This document shows positions 1 through 10,277 of a stretch of DNA of 64,000 bases, one piece after another. This DNA is from Pectobacterium wasabiae CFBP 3304 (GTDB taxonomy: Bacteria > Pseudomonadota > Gammaproteobacteria > Enterobacterales > Enterobacteriaceae). The notes below the pieces were generated by a model. The model saw only the letters and a program-made list of their open reading frames with translations. It had not been told where the DNA came from and did no database searches. Each line of letters begins with the position of its first letter. The stretch's first letter is position 1. The position numbers were made by a program, and so were the translations under genes. The stretch spans positions 186,001 to 250,000 of the forward strand of contig NZ_CP015750.1 of assembly GCF_001742185.1 (NCBI RefSeq), read 5' to 3'.

Positions 1-504
1 GGTCATACGATTTTTCACTTATCTATTTTAATTTTAACAAAATATTCCTGGTGTTTTATTACATGTACAGGTAATGACCGATACATTTAAAGACACTATC
101 GCAGACGCACGATAAGGGCAAAAAAATACTTATATTTCGTTACCCCTATCGCCTTTCCATTGGTAAGACATCACATAATTAAATGGCTCACCTGCCTTAA
201 TCCTTTATTCAATAACAACGACACGTTTTTTATTTCACCCTACGAAATAAATACGCTCCACACGTAAATAAACACGCTATCCCTGTCACCCAATTCTGGC
301 GCTAAAAAGTGCGGCCTGAACGGTTATCCGCTCCCTACAATATCGCACCATTCGACGAGTACACAACCATATAGTGCAGATGCGCAATCATTTGCAGCGA
401 AAGCGATAATCATTCTTCAAAAGGTACTTTAGGAGGAGTACATTAAGCAGGTTATGCTATTCCGTATGGGAATATGCGCTCTCTGCAAAAGGTTCGTACT
501 ATTT
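1..504. promoter_or_regulatory. Gene-free leader upstream of alaA
   Basis: No convincing coding sequence is present in about 500 bases; the stretch is AT-rich at its left end and becomes mixed toward alaA. In E. coli this interval separates alaA from the divergent regulator lrhA, whose Pectobacterium counterpart is hexA, a repressor of exoenzymes and motility. That the left side holds the hexA/lrhA promoter is inferred from gene order only, because the neighbouring gene is outside the window. A purine-rich GGAGGAG lies near 431-437 but is too far from the chosen alaA start at 505 to be its ribosome binding site. Confidence 0.4.
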
Positions 505-1719
505 ATGTCTCCGATTGAAAAATCCAAGAAACTGGAGAACGTATGCTATGACATCCGTGGCCCAGTTCTAAAGGAAGCCAAGCGGCTTGAAGAAGAAGGT
601 AATAAGGTCCTTAAACTGAATATTGGCAACCCTGCGCCTTTCGGCTTTGAGGCACCTGACGAAATTCTGGTCGATGTCATCCGTAACCTGCCAACAGCAC
701 AGGGCTACTGTGATTCTAAAGGGCTCTATTCCGCCCGTAAGGCCATCGTTCAGCACTATCAGGCACGGGATATGCGCGATATGACGGTTGAAGACGTCTA
801 TATTGGCAACGGTGTTTCCGAACTCATCGTACAATCCATGCAAGCGCTGCTCAATCCGGGCGATGAAATGCTGGTTCCCGCACCGGATTACCCACTCTGG
901 ACCGCGGCGGTTTCCCTGTCTAACGGCAATGCCGTTCACTATCTCTGCGATGAGTCCTCCGATTGGTTCCCCGATCTGGATGATATCCGCAAAAAGATCA
1001 CCTCTAACACTCGCGGTATTGTCATCATCAACCCGAACAACCCGACGGGTGCGGTCTACAGCAAAGAACTGTTGCTGGATATCGTGTCTATCGCGCGTGA
1101 GCACAACCTGATTATTTTCGCCGACGAAATTTACGACAAAATTCTGTATGACGATGCGCAACATCACTCTATTGCCGCTCTGGCACCGGACCTGCTGACG
1201 GTCACGTTCAACGGGCTGTCCAAGACATACCGTGTGGCAGGTTTCCGTCAAGGCTGGATGGTACTGAACGGCCCGAAAAAACACGCCAAAGGCTATATTG
1301 AAGGGCTCGAAATGCTGGCTTCAATGCGTTTGTGTGCCAACGTGCCGATGCAGCATGCGATTCAAACCGCACTGGGGGGATATCAAAGCATCAGCGAATT
1401 TATTCAACCCGGCGGGCGCCTGTACGAACAGCGTAACCGCTCCTGGGAGTTGATCAACCAGATCCCCGGCGTATCGTGCGTAAAACCACGCGGTGCGCTC
1501 TATATGTTCCCACGCATTGATGCCAAGCGCTTTAATATCCACGACGACCAAAAACTGGTACTGGATCTCCTGTTACAAGAAAAAGTGTTACTGGTTCAGG
1601 GCACCGCCTTTAACTGGCCTTACCCGGATCATGTGCGTATTGTCACGCTACCGCGTATTGATGAGCTGGACATGGCAATCCACAAATTAGGGCGTTTCCT
1701 GGGGCATTATCATCAATAA
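505..1719 (+). CDS. alaA: Glutamate-pyruvate aminotransferase AlaA
   Basis: Class I/II PLP-dependent aminotransferase of 404 residues, cytoplasmic, that makes alanine from pyruvate and glutamate. The sequence is near-identical to E. coli AlaA (YfbQ) over its whole length, including the substrate-pocket region NIGNPAPFGF, the NPNNPTG loop, the ADEIYD segment and the PLP lysine in GLSKTYR near residue 240. The open frame extends 17 codons further upstream, but I start at 505 because MSPIEKS is where the family begins and the extra residues look non-coding. It is followed by yfbR on the same strand after a 142-base gap containing a GC-rich hairpin. Confidence 0.95.
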   Translation: MSPIEKSKKLENVCYDIRGPVLKEAKRLEEEGNKVLKLNIGNPAPFGFEAPDEILVDVIRNLPTAQGYCDSKGLYSARKAIVQHYQARDMRDMTVEDVYIGNGVSELIVQSMQALLNPGDEMLVPAPDYPLWTAAVSLSNGNAVHYLCDESSDWFPDLDDIRKKITSNTRGIVIINPNNPTGAVYSKELLLDIVSIAREHNLIIFADEIYDKILYDDAQHHSIAALAPDLLTVTFNGLSKTYRVAGFRQGWMVLNGPKKHAKGYIEGLEMLASMRLCANVPMQHAIQTALGGYQSISEFIQPGGRLYEQRNRSWELINQIPGVSCVKPRGALYMFPRIDAKRFNIHDDQKLVLDLLLQEKVLLVQGTAFNWPYPDHVRIVTLPRIDELDMAIHKLGRFLGHYHQ

Positions 1720-1743
1720 CCCAGCAGTCAGCGAATCGACCAT

Positions 1744-1766
1744 CGCCGGGCAGTCGTCGCCCGGCG
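1744..1766. other. GC-rich hairpin between alaA and yfbR
   Basis: A perfect 8-bp inverted repeat, CGCCGGGC and GCCCGGCG, encloses a 7-base loop 24 bases after the alaA stop. It has no T tract, so it is more likely an mRNA-stabilising or Rho-associated structure than an intrinsic terminator. Confidence 0.5.
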
Positions 1767-1861
1767 AAAGCCAGACCTTCGTTTGCATAATCTTTGGCAA
1801 GTGCTCACAATAGACGCCCACGATATTGATATTTCACCGCGCTGTTGTCTGAGAGATCGCC

Positions 1862-2461
1862 ATGAATCAGAGCCACTTTTTCGCCCACTTATCCCGTCTA
1901 AAACTGATCAGCCGTTGGCCATTGATGCGCAATGTGCGCACGGAAAACGTCTCCGAGCACAGTCTTCAGGTCGCGTTTGTCGCTCACGCGCTGGCGGTCA
2001 TCAAAAACCGCAAATTCGAAGGTAACCTGAACGCAGAACGTATCGCGCTATTGGCGATGTATCATGATGCCAGCGAGGTACTGACTGGCGACATGCCGAC
2101 GCCGATCAAGTACTACAATGCGCAGATCGCGCACGAATATAAAAAGATAGAGAAGATTGCCCAGCAGAAGCTGATCGAGATGCTGCCAGAAGAGTTGCAG
2201 CAGGATTATCGGGTGCTGCTGGATGACAACTATACCAGTGAAGAAGAACGCGCTATCGTTAAACAGGCAGACGCACTCTGCGCCTACCTGAAATGTCTGG
2301 AAGAATTATCCGCAGGCAACGCGGAATTCACGCTTGCTAAAGCACGACTGGAAAAAACATTGCAGTTGCGCCATAGCCCGGAAATGGACTATTTCATGAC
2401 GGTGTTCGTTCCCAGCTTCAGCCTGTCACTCGACGAAATTAGTCAAGACTCTCCGTTATAG
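1862..2461 (+). CDS. yfbR: 5'-deoxynucleotidase YfbR
   Basis: HD-domain phosphohydrolase of 199 residues that removes phosphate from deoxyribonucleoside 5'-monophosphates and takes part in dUMP/dCTP salvage in the cytosol. The metal-binding residues are visible: H33 in the VSEHSLQ segment, the HD pair in MYHDASE near residues 68-69, and the aspartate in KQADALCAY near 137. Length equals the E. coli protein (199). The segment RWPLMRN near residues 18-24 is the substrate-specificity region of the family. It is convergent with yfbS, with about 30 bases between the stops. Confidence 0.95.
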   Translation: MNQSHFFAHLSRLKLISRWPLMRNVRTENVSEHSLQVAFVAHALAVIKNRKFEGNLNAERIALLAMYHDASEVLTGDMPTPIKYYNAQIAHEYKKIEKIAQQKLIEMLPEELQQDYRVLLDDNYTSEEERAIVKQADALCAYLKCLEELSAGNAEFTLAKARLEKTLQLRHSPEMDYFMTVFVPSFSLSLDEISQDSPL

Positions 2462-2490
2462 CGAACATCCGCAATAACGAGCTGAACCCC

Positions 2491-4323
2491 TTAGAACGGA
2501 TACAACCACGGCACCATCACCACGCTGACAAGCATCACCAGTACGGTAAAGGGGACGCCCATGCGCACAAAGTCCCCGAATTTATAACCGCCCGGCCCCA
2601 ACACCAGCGTATTCACCGGTGACGATACCGGCGTCATAAACGCGGCAGATGCCGCAACAGCGATGATCATCGCAAAGGGATAAGGTGATACCCCCATTTG
2701 CTTCGCCGCAGCAATCGCAATGGGTGCCATCAACACCGCCGTCGCCGTGTTGGAAATAAACAGGCCAATGACGGCACACAACACGAACAAGCACACCAGC
2801 ATCACATGCGGTCCGGCATTCCCGGCAACATCCATCAGACCTTTAACAATCAACGCAACACCACCCGTTTGCTGCAACGCCAGCGCAAATGGCATCATCC
2901 CGACGATGAGAATAATACTTGGCCAGTGAATGGCTCGGTAGGCGCTTTCCATATCAATACAGCGGAACTTACCCATCAACAAACAGGCGATCAGTGCGGC
3001 AACCGCATTCGGTATTTCATCCGTCAGCATCATCGCTACCATCAGCGCCAGACAAAACAGCGCGTGCGGAGCCTGACTCACCGCGGGGGCGACATCATCC
3101 ACTTCGGCAGGAAGATTGAGCAACAGGAAGTCATTTTTCTGCGTGTGCAACTGCCGAATCATGCGCCAGTCCCCCATCACCAGCAGAATATCACCGAGTT
3201 GGAGCGGCTCATCGGCAAGAATACCCTCCATTGCTTCACCCGCTCGGCGAATCCCCACGACGCTCAGGCCATAGCGGCTGCGAAATCCAACGTCGTAGAG
3301 CGTTTTTCCCAGCAGCTCAGAATCGGGGATTAAAGAAACTTCCGCCATCCCCACATCACGCGCTTGCTCAGAGAAATACTCACCGCGTAGCACCATCGGC
3401 TCAAGTCGCTGTGAGGTGCAAAATTCGCGTAAATCCACCTCAGATGCCGACATGTCGATCAGCAGCACATCATTCAGGCGAAGTTCGGTATTGCCAGCCA
3501 CGCTGATCATCACGCGGCGGAATTTACGCCAGCGTTCAATCCCAACCACATTGGCACCAAAGCGCTGACGCAGGCGTAAATCATCCAGACGGTGACCGAT
3601 AAAAGGCGAGCCTGGACGAATAGCCAATCGGCGCGCCCTGCCCGTCAGTCGGTAATCGCGAATCAGATCGCGAAACGTTCTTCTCTTCCACATTTCTTTT
3701 GCGGTTGCCGTCTCAGCGTCGCCAAGCCAGTAACGTGCCACCATCATATATGCCACGCCGAGCAACAACACCACCATCCCTATCGGCGTCACGCTGAAGA
3801 ACCCAAAACCCGCAACACCCTCGCGCATCAGTTCGCTGCTCACCACCATATTCGGCGGCGTCGCCACCAGCGTCATCATGCCGCTAATCAACCCAGCGAA
3901 ACTCAGCGGCATCATCAGCCTTCCGGGAGAAATTTTCATCCGCGCGGAAACACTCAGTACTACGGGAATGAAAATTGCGACAACGCCAGTGGAACTCATG
4001 AAAGCTCCCAGCAGCGCAACGGTGACCATAAGCAAGATCAGCATCTTCATTTCACTGCTGCCCGCCACGCGCACCAGCCAGTCACCGACCTGATAAGCGA
4101 CACCGGTACGAACCAACCCTTCACCAATCACAAACAGGGCAGCAATCAATATCACATTAGGATCGCTGAACCCCACCAACGCTTCAGATAGCGTCAGCGT
4201 GCCGCTCAGTACAAACGCGATGATGACCAACAGCGCGACGACGTCCATGCGTAATTTATTGGTGGTAAACAACACAATGGCGATCAGCAACAGGGATAAA
4301 ACCCAGAGAAGTTCGCTATTCAA
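2491..4323 (-). CDS. yfbS: SLC13/DASS-type transporter with two TrkA-C domains
   Basis: Inner-membrane protein of 610 residues, colinear with E. coli YfbS. N- and C-terminal transmembrane halves (roughly residues 1-200 and 410-610), rich in hydrophobic helices, flank two cytosolic RCK_C/TrkA-C domains (about 205-385). Conserved hairpin-loop signatures such as FMSSTGVVA and [13 protein letters not shown] fit the divalent anion:Na+ symporter superfamily. The substrate is not known. The start is TTG at 4323, supported by an AGGGGA ribosome binding site just upstream and by agreement with the MNxELxWVLSLL family N-terminus. Confidence 0.9.
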   Translation of the reverse strand: MNSELLWVLSLLLIAIVLFTTNKLRMDVVALLVIIAFVLSGTLTLSEALVGFSDPNVILIAALFVIGEGLVRTGVAYQVGDWLVRVAGSSEMKMLILLMVTVALLGAFMSSTGVVAIFIPVVLSVSARMKISPGRLMMPLSFAGLISGMMTLVATPPNMVVSSELMREGVAGFGFFSVTPIGMVVLLLGVAYMMVARYWLGDAETATAKEMWKRRTFRDLIRDYRLTGRARRLAIRPGSPFIGHRLDDLRLRQRFGANVVGIERWRKFRRVMISVAGNTELRLNDVLLIDMSASEVDLREFCTSQRLEPMVLRGEYFSEQARDVGMAEVSLIPDSELLGKTLYDVGFRSRYGLSVVGIRRAGEAMEGILADEPLQLGDILLVMGDWRMIRQLHTQKNDFLLLNLPAEVDDVAPAVSQAPHALFCLALMVAMMLTDEIPNAVAALIACLLMGKFRCIDMESAYRAIHWPSIILIVGMMPFALALQQTGGVALIVKGLMDVAGNAGPHVMLVCLFVLCAVIGLFISNTATAVLMAPIAIAAAKQMGVSPYPFAMIIAVAASAAFMTPVSSPVNTLVLGPGGYKFGDFVRMGVPFTVLVMLVSVVMVPWLYPF

Positions 4324-4432
4324 AACGGTTCCCCTGACGGAAAATACAGAGTGAGAGGCGTAGGTTCAGCGTGTCACAAAAAAGGAAGCTAACACCCATG
4401 CAGCTTGAAATATGACAGATATAGTCTGCCAT

Positions 4433-4459
4433 AAAAAAAACCTCACGGATGCGAGGTTT
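4433..4459 (-). terminator. Intrinsic terminator downstream of hxpA
   Basis: On the minus strand a 7-bp stem (AAACCTC/GAGGTTT) with an 8-base loop is followed by a run of eight T. It lies about 40 bases after the hxpA stop and ends the leftward yfbU-hxpA transcript before yfbS. Confidence 0.8.
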
Positions 4460-4501
4460 GATCATATTTAGTCACAGTTTCGTCATTATATTACAGACGA
4501 G

Positions 4502-5158
4502 CTATTGGCACAGAAGCACCTTAACGCCACCTTGTGACTTATCTACCTTTATCTGTTCCAACGAATCAAGAATCAGATCGACCTGATCCAACTTCGGCGT
4601 ATCCGTTGGTGCTTTAACTGCAATAACCTTGCAGCCTGCCGCCAGACCCGATAGCACCCCTGCGGGTGCATCTTCAACAACCACACATTCTTCTGGCTTA
4701 AGTCCTAACTGCTGTGCACCCAGTAAATAGGCATCAGGGTTAGGCTTACCTTTGGCAACCTGCTCCGCCGTAATAAAGGCGCGAGGAGCAGGGAGTTCTC
4801 CACGATGATGACGCGCGCTGGCAATCGGTACGGTGCCGGATGTCACAATTGCCCAGGGAATATCCAGCGCATCCAACCGTTCCAATAGCGCCTTTGCCCC
4901 TGGCATGGCAACAATACCTTGCGTATCAGAGGCTTCAGTTTGCTCCAGCGCATCGAACTCTTGTTGAATCGTTTCTTCGCTCTGCCCCTGAAGAAAGTGG
5001 CGCAGGGACGTGATGGCCTGTTTGCCATGAATAAAATCCAGCACTTCCTGTGGTTCAATATCGTGATCTTTTGCCCAGTTAATCCACGCACGTTCTACAG
5101 CAGGCAGTGAATCAACCAGCGTACCATCGAGGTCGAACAGAAAACCTTTACACTCCAC
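4502..5158 (-). CDS. hxpA: HAD-family sugar phosphatase HxpA (YfbT)
   Basis: Haloacid-dehalogenase phosphatase of about 218 residues acting on small sugar and hexitol phosphates. Motif I FLFDLDGTLVDS carries the nucleophile and acid/base aspartates, motif II is the VTSG threonine/serine, and the motif III/IV region is KPNPDAYL ... VVEDAPAGV. I choose the GTG start at 5158 because AAGGGG lies 6 bases before it and the E. coli protein begins at the equivalent MRCKGF. An in-frame ATG six codons earlier (5176) is possible. The gene follows yfbU very closely and they probably form one transcript. Confidence 0.9.
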   Translation of the reverse strand: MECKGFLFDLDGTLVDSLPAVERAWINWAKDHDIEPQEVLDFIHGKQAITSLRHFLQGQSEETIQQEFDALEQTEASDTQGIVAMPGAKALLERLDALDIPWAIVTSGTVPIASARHHRGELPAPRAFITAEQVAKGKPNPDAYLLGAQQLGLKPEECVVVEDAPAGVLSGLAAGCKVIAVKAPTDTPKLDQVDLILDSLEQIKVDKSQGGVKVLLCQ

Positions 5159-5179
5159 AGAAAGCCCCTTTTTCATTAA

Positions 5180-5674
5180 TCAGGCGTTGATGATCTGTGC
5201 GATTTCAACCGCACTCAAGTGATACTGACGCGGGCAGGATTGCCAAACCGCCAGCATTCTGTTGTATTTTTCCCACATTTTTGTCTGCGCATTGAAACCA
5301 TGCGTACCCGCATCAAAGTGAGGGTAACGACCTTCAACATGTACCATGAAGCGTACAAAACCCAGATAACGCGCTTCCGTTGCCGCATCAAAACCCAGGA
5401 AGGTCAGACGTCGTTCATCCAAATCCTGCTTATCTTTCAGATTGGTCCATGACACCTGCAAAGCATGATGCATTTCCATGACGTTAATAATGGTGCGGCA
5501 AACCTCTTCCGTCAGCTCACCAAACTCACGATCCAATTCACGCATCTGCAAGCCGTAACCACGCTCGATAATCGTTTGTAGCCGACGATAGCGCTCAGCG
5601 TTATCTGGATCGAGCATCGTCATCATTTTGTATTGGTTTGAAAGGATCAATCTCTGGGCATTCGTCATTTCCAT
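5180..5674 (-). CDS. yfbU: Conserved UPF0304 protein YfbU
   Basis: Small soluble protein of 164 residues matching the E. coli YfbU family end to end, including the N-terminal [12 protein letters not shown] and the RYPHFDAGT motif. It is alpha-helical, with no signal peptide or membrane segment. The E. coli protein has been reported to cause death when overproduced, but no biochemical role is established. It precedes hxpA in an apparent two-gene unit, with only 3-21 bases between them depending on the hxpA start. Confidence 0.92.
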   Translation of the reverse strand: MEMTNAQRLILSNQYKMMTMLDPDNAERYRRLQTIIERGYGLQMRELDREFGELTEEVCRTIINVMEMHHALQVSWTNLKDKQDLDERRLTFLGFDAATEARYLGFVRFMVHVEGRYPHFDAGTHGFNAQTKMWEKYNRMLAVWQSCPRQYHLSAVEIAQIINA

Positions 5675-5839
5675 GTTGCTCTCCTGAACCCTCTTTGGTG
5701 TAGGCCAATGTCACTAAATAGGTATTACCCGCAGAATCGCATACTGAATCGTGTCACGGTAGCAGTAGCTACCGCTTCTTTGATTTGAAACAGGGGAAAG
5801 AACAAAATAGCCATCAACCCGTACACAGCCTGACGCCGA

Positions 5840-6301
5840 TCACAAATCATCAAGGAAGGTTTTATCAAGCTGATTAAATGCACGTTTCAGCACATCCGCC
5901 AACGCTTGGTAAGTTGGCGCTTCTTCTAACGGGGCTAATGCCTGTCCTGACTCCACGAGCTTGTGGCGAATGTCATGGAACCACTGTGCCAGCGTTGGTG
6001 GTAAAGGCGTAACGGAACGGCGGCCAAGCCACCACAGGCCCTGCAACGGCAGGCTACAGGCAAAAAGCGCGGTAGCGATAGCCGGACCGAGTTGGCCACC
6101 AAGCGCAATCTGCCACGTTAAGGTAAACACTGCCAGTGGCGGCATAATGCGAATACCGAACCGCGTCGCTCGCGCCACACGGTTCTCTGGAAATATCGGT
6201 GCCAACTGCTTTTCTGCTGGCCACGTCTTCATGTAATGCTGCCCACGTTGGAGTAACTGTAGCCAACTAATTCTACTGTCTGGTTTCGTCGCCATAGCCA
6301 C
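5840..6301 (-). CDS. yfbV: UPF0208 membrane protein YfbV
   Basis: Protein of 153 residues with two adjacent hydrophobic segments (about residues 50-70 and 73-93) in the conserved region [18 protein letters not shown] and ending TFLDDL, exactly as in E. coli YfbV. In E. coli YfbV is an inner-membrane protein implicated in insulating the chromosomal Ter macrodomain from its surroundings; that role is family knowledge only. It is divergent from ackA across a 435-base regulatory region. Confidence 0.9.
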   Translation of the reverse strand: MAMATKPDSRISWLQLLQRGQHYMKTWPAEKQLAPIFPENRVARATRFGIRIMPPLAVFTLTWQIALGGQLGPAIATALFACSLPLQGLWWLGRRSVTPLPPTLAQWFHDIRHKLVESGQALAPLEEAPTYQALADVLKRAFNQLDKTFLDDL

Positions 6302-6736
6302 ACCTCAACTTTACAGATAAAAAATAAAACTTTTGCACAAATCAACAACTCAAGTTGATAAGGTTAAAATATATTTTGTATTTACCCTACGCAATCGGTA
6401 TCCTAAACCGGCCTTTTGGCCGCTGTATACCTAAAGTAGTAGACTACTCGCAAGGAGTATAATTCCCTTCGCGACACAAGCGCAGCCAACGGTCATAACG
6501 CGGTTATCATCACTTTAAAAGCTGCGGTTTACATCAGGTCGAAATCACGTTGTTGTAGAGATTATGGTGTACCGATTATCCGGTATAACATGCATCATAG
6601 TATCGACCCTTATTCATCATCGTGCCTGGTGTATCACACCAAGGCATGATGTTAATCATAAATGCCAGCAGCGGCATGCGATACGCTATGTCCTGTATGA
6701 CATTTTTTTAACCATGTATAACAAGTAGGTACTTCC
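6302..6736. promoter_or_regulatory. yfbV-ackA divergent intergenic region
   Basis: 435 bases without a gene, expected to hold the ackA-pta promoters. Visible elements are an inverted repeat ATCAAC-N7-GTTGAT near 6342-6360, a CGGCC-TTTT-GGCCG hairpin near 6410-6422, and TATAAT- or TATAAC-like hexamers that could be -10 boxes near 6458 and 6583. The first repeat has the opposite half-site order to an FNR site, so I do not call it one. No specific start point can be assigned by reading. Confidence 0.4.
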
Positions 6737-7939
6737 ATGTCGAGTAAGTTAGTACTGGTTCTTAACTGCGGTAGTTCATCTCTGAAATTCGCGATCATCG
6801 ATGCGATTAACGGAGAAGAGTACCTGTCTGGTTTAGCCGAATGTTTCAACCTGCCTGAAGCCCGCATCAAATGGAAAATGGACGGCGGTAAACACGACGC
6901 CGAACTGGGTGCCGGTGCAGCTCACAGCGAAGCGCTGAACTTCATCGTCAATACCATTCTGTCTCAGAAGCCAGAGCTGTCTGCTCAGTTGGTTGCTATC
7001 GGTCACCGTATCGTTCACGGCGGTGAGAAGTTCACCCAATCCGCGATCATCACTGATGATGTTCTTCAGGGTATCAAAGATTCCGTACCTTTTGCACCTC
7101 TGCACAACCCGGCGCACTTGATCGGTATCGATGAAGCACTGAAATCTTTCCCGCACTTGGCTGATAAAAACGTCGCTGTCTTCGACACAGCGTTCCACCA
7201 GACCATGCCGGAAGAATCCTACCTTTATGCACTGCCGTACAAACTGTATAAAGAAAACCATATCCGTCGCTACGGCTTCCACGGCACCAGCCACTACTTT
7301 GTTTCTCGTGAAGCCGCTAAAGTGCTGAACAAACCAGTAGAAGAGCTGAACGTCATTACTTGCCACCTGGGCAACGGTGGTTCCGTTACTGCAATCCGTA
7401 ACGGCGAATGCGTTGACACCTCTATGGGTCTGACCCCGCTGGAAGGTCTGGTGATGGGTACACGCTGTGGCGATATCGACCCGGCTGTGATTTTCCACCT
7501 GCACGACGCACTGGGCATGGACATCGAGCGCATCAACACGCTGATGACCAAAGAATCTGGTCTGTTGGGTCTGACTGAAGTGACCAGCGACTGCCGTTAC
7601 GTTGAAGATAACTACGAGACGAAAGCAGATGCTAGACGTGCGATGGACGTTTACTGCCACCGTCTGGCTAAGTACATCGGCTCTTACGCTGCACTGATGG
7701 AAGGTCGTCTGGATGCCGTCATCTTCACGGGTGGTATCGGTGAAAACGCGGCAATGGTTCGCGAACTGTCGCTGAAAAAACTGGGTCTGCTGGGCTTTGA
7801 CGTCGATCACGAACGTAACCTGGCGGCACGCTTTGGTAAAGGTGGCAACATCGCTAAAGATGGCACCCGTCCGGCGCTGGTTATCCCGACCAATGAAGAA
7901 TTGGTCATCGCCGAAGACGCTTACCGTCTGACCGCGTGA
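6737..7939 (+). CDS. ackA: Acetate kinase
   Basis: Cytosolic acetokinase-family enzyme of 400 residues that interconverts acetyl phosphate + ADP and acetate + ATP. Family signatures are all present: [10 protein letters not shown] at the N-terminus (ATP-binding ASKHA fold), [24 protein letters not shown] and FTGGIGENA. Length equals the E. coli enzyme. It is followed by pta on the same strand after 79 bases that contain a strong hairpin with a T tract, so the two genes may be only partly co-transcribed. Confidence 0.97.
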   Translation: MSSKLVLVLNCGSSSLKFAIIDAINGEEYLSGLAECFNLPEARIKWKMDGGKHDAELGAGAAHSEALNFIVNTILSQKPELSAQLVAIGHRIVHGGEKFTQSAIITDDVLQGIKDSVPFAPLHNPAHLIGIDEALKSFPHLADKNVAVFDTAFHQTMPEESYLYALPYKLYKENHIRRYGFHGTSHYFVSREAAKVLNKPVEELNVITCHLGNGGSVTAIRNGECVDTSMGLTPLEGLVMGTRCGDIDPAVIFHLHDALGMDIERINTLMTKESGLLGLTEVTSDCRYVEDNYETKADARRAMDVYCHRLAKYIGSYAALMEGRLDAVIFTGGIGENAAMVRELSLKKLGLLGFDVDHERNLAARFGKGGNIAKDGTRPALVIPTNEELVIAEDAYRLTA

Positions 7940-7953
7940 AACACGTAACTCCC

Positions 7954-7986
7954 AACACCGTCAGCCAAGGCTGACGGTGTTGTTTT
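7954..7986 (+). terminator. Terminator-like hairpin between ackA and pta
   Basis: Two perfect 13-bp arms (AACACCGTCAGCC and GGCTGACGGTGTT, 2-base centre) are followed by GTTTTT. The element is placed so that part of the ackA transcripts would stop before pta. Confidence 0.8.
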
Positions 7987-8018
7987 TGACTAACGAGCAA
8001 CCGTAAAGAGGTTCGGCC

Positions 8019-10157
8019 GTGTCCCGTATAATCATGTTGATCCCAACTGGCACCAGCGTTGGTCTGACAAGCGTCAGCCTGGGTGTCATTCGTTCCATGG
8101 AACAAAAAGGCGTCCGCCTGAGCGTGTTCAAACCTATCGCCCAGCCGCGCAGTGGCGACAGTACGCCAGATCAGACGACCACTATTATTCGTGCTAATTC
8201 CGCCATCAACGCTGCCGAGCCACTGGCAATGAGCCGCGTTGAAGCCCTGCTGAGTTCCAACCAGCAAGACGTGCTGATGGAAGAAATCATCGCGCGCTAC
8301 CACGAAAATACCAAAGATGCTGAAGTTGTTCTGGTTGAAGGTCTGGTTCCTACGCGTAAGCACCAGTTTGCTAACGCGCTGAACTATGAAATCGCCAAAA
8401 CGCTGAACGCAGAAATCGTCTTCGTACTGGCGCTGGGCAACGATTCTCCGGCACAGTTGAAAGACCGCATCGAACTGGCACGCTCTAGCTTCGGCGGCAG
8501 CAAAAACAAAAACATCACTGGCGTGATCATCAACAAACTGAATGCGCCGGTAGATGACCAGGGCCGTACTCGCCCTGATCTGTCTGAAATCTTTGATGAC
8601 TCCACGAAAGCCAGCGTTGCCAACATCGATCCTAAGCAACTGTTCGCTAACAGCCCGCTGCCAGTTCTGGGCTGTATCCCGTGGAGCTTCGACCTGATTG
8701 CCACGCGCGCCATCGATATGGCGAAGCACCTGAATGCCCGTATCGTCAATGAAGGTGACATTCAGACGCGTCGCGTTAAATCTGTGACGTTCTGCGCACG
8801 CAGCATTCCTCATATGCTGGAGCATTTCCGTCCAGGTTCACTGCTGGTGACCTCTGCTGACCGTCCTGATGTTCTGGTTGCGGCTTGCCTGGCTGCCATG
8901 AACGGCGTGGAAATCGGTGCCTTGCTGCTGACTGGCGGCTACGAAATGGACCCAAGCATTGCCAAGCTGTGCGAACGCGCCTTCCAGACTGGCCTGCCAG
9001 TATTTATGGTCGATACCAACACTTGGCAGACCTCACTCAGCCTGCAAAGCTTCAACCTTGAAGTACCGGCTGATGACCGTCAGCGTGTCGAGAAAGTGCA
9101 GGAATATGTTGCACGCCATATCGATACCCAGTGGATCGACTCTCTGAGCGCTGAATCTGAGCGTTCACGCCGTCTGTCTCCGCCAGCATTCCGTTATCAG
9201 CTTACTGAACTGGCACGCAAAGCGGGCAAACGTATCGTTCTGCCAGAAGGTGATGAGCCACGTACCGTTAAAGCCGCTGCAATCTGTGCCGAACGTGGCA
9301 TTGCACACTGTGTGCTGATCGGTAACCCGGAAGAGATTCAACGCGTTGCCGCCGCTCAGGGCGTAGAACTGGGCAAGGGCATCGAAATCGTCGATCCGAT
9401 TGTCGTGCGTGAGCGCTATGTTGCGCGTCTGGTTGAACTACGTAAGAGCAAGGGCATGACCGAAGTGGTTGCGCGCGAACAGCTCGAAGATAACGTGGTT
9501 CTGGGTACGTTGATGCTGGAACAGGGCGAAGTTGATGGTCTGGTTTCTGGTGCCGTTCATACCACCGCTAACACCATCCGTCCGCCGTTACAGTTGATCA
9601 AAACTGCACCGGGCAGTTCACTGGTGTCTTCCGTGTTCTTCATGCTGCTACCTGAGCAGGTTCTGGTTTACGGCGACTGCGCCATCAACCCAGATCCGAC
9701 CGCAGAGCAATTGGCTGAAATCGCTATCCAGTCTGCTGACTCTGCAACGGCATTCGGTATCGATCCACGCGTTGCGATGATCTCCTACTCTACCGGTAAC
9801 TCCGGCGCGGGTAGCGATGTTGAGAAAGTGCGTGAAGCGACCCGTCTGGCGCAAGAAAAACGCCCTGATCTGGTCATCGATGGTCCGTTGCAATATGACG
9901 CCGCTATCATGGCAGACGTTGCACAGTCTAAAGCACCAAACTCACCTGTTGCGGGTAAAGCCACCGTGTTCATCTTCCCTGACCTGAACACCGGTAACAC
10001 CACGTACAAAGCGGTACAGCGTTCTGCCGATCTGATCTCCATCGGGCCAATGCTGCAAGGCATGCGCAAACCGGTTAACGACCTGTCTCGTGGCGCACTG
10101 GTAGACGATATCGTTTACACCGTCGCTCTGACCGCAATTCAGGCTACACAGCTCTAA
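8019..10157 (+). CDS. pta: Phosphate acetyltransferase
   Basis: Long-form enterobacterial Pta (712 residues) converting acetyl-CoA + phosphate to acetyl phosphate + CoA, the partner of AckA in overflow metabolism. An N-terminal BioD-like domain (about 1-230) and DRTGG domain (about 230-340) precede the catalytic PTA_PTB domain (about 390-710), where [21 protein letters not shown] and [10 protein letters not shown] are visible. The start is GTG at 8019, with AAAGAGG about 8 bases upstream and the family N-terminus [11 protein letters not shown]. Confidence 0.97.
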   Translation: MSRIIMLIPTGTSVGLTSVSLGVIRSMEQKGVRLSVFKPIAQPRSGDSTPDQTTTIIRANSAINAAEPLAMSRVEALLSSNQQDVLMEEIIARYHENTKDAEVVLVEGLVPTRKHQFANALNYEIAKTLNAEIVFVLALGNDSPAQLKDRIELARSSFGGSKNKNITGVIINKLNAPVDDQGRTRPDLSEIFDDSTKASVANIDPKQLFANSPLPVLGCIPWSFDLIATRAIDMAKHLNARIVNEGDIQTRRVKSVTFCARSIPHMLEHFRPGSLLVTSADRPDVLVAACLAAMNGVEIGALLLTGGYEMDPSIAKLCERAFQTGLPVFMVDTNTWQTSLSLQSFNLEVPADDRQRVEKVQEYVARHIDTQWIDSLSAESERSRRLSPPAFRYQLTELARKAGKRIVLPEGDEPRTVKAAAICAERGIAHCVLIGNPEEIQRVAAAQGVELGKGIEIVDPIVVRERYVARLVELRKSKGMTEVVAREQLEDNVVLGTLMLEQGEVDGLVSGAVHTTANTIRPPLQLIKTAPGSSLVSSVFFMLLPEQVLVYGDCAINPDPTAEQLAEIAIQSADSATAFGIDPRVAMISYSTGNSGAGSDVEKVREATRLAQEKRPDLVIDGPLQYDAAIMADVAQSKAPNSPVAGKATVFIFPDLNTGNTTYKAVQRSADLISIGPMLQGMRKPVNDLSRGALVDDIVYTVALTAIQATQL

Positions 10158-10185
10158 TCTATTCAGATTAATTCTGTTATCTTCT

Positions 10186-10212
10186 ATGCCAGCCTTAGCG
10201 CTGGCATTTTTT
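10186..10212 (+). terminator. pta intrinsic terminator
   Basis: The 8-bp stem ATGCCAGC/GCTGGCAT with a 6-base loop runs directly into TTTTTT, 29 bases after the pta stop codon. Confidence 0.85.
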
Positions 10213-10277
10213 ATTGCTATCCACACGAAAAATAACACCGAGTAGACACAAAAATAACCATAAAACAGGGTCAATGG

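Noticed and set aside
2698..3333. 211-codon plus-strand open frame inside yfbS
   Set aside because: Antisense to a full-length conserved transporter gene; composition (His, Gln, Asn, Arg) is a shadow of hydrophobic codons.
6342..6360. ATCAAC-N7-GTTGAT as an FNR site for ackA
   Set aside because: FNR sites are TTGAT-N4-ATCAA; the half-sites here are in the opposite order and spacing is wrong.
6833..8825. Long minus-strand open frames opposite ackA and pta (325 and 306 codons)
   Set aside because: They lie antisense to strongly conserved enzymes and their proteins match nothing; they reflect codon bias of the real genes.
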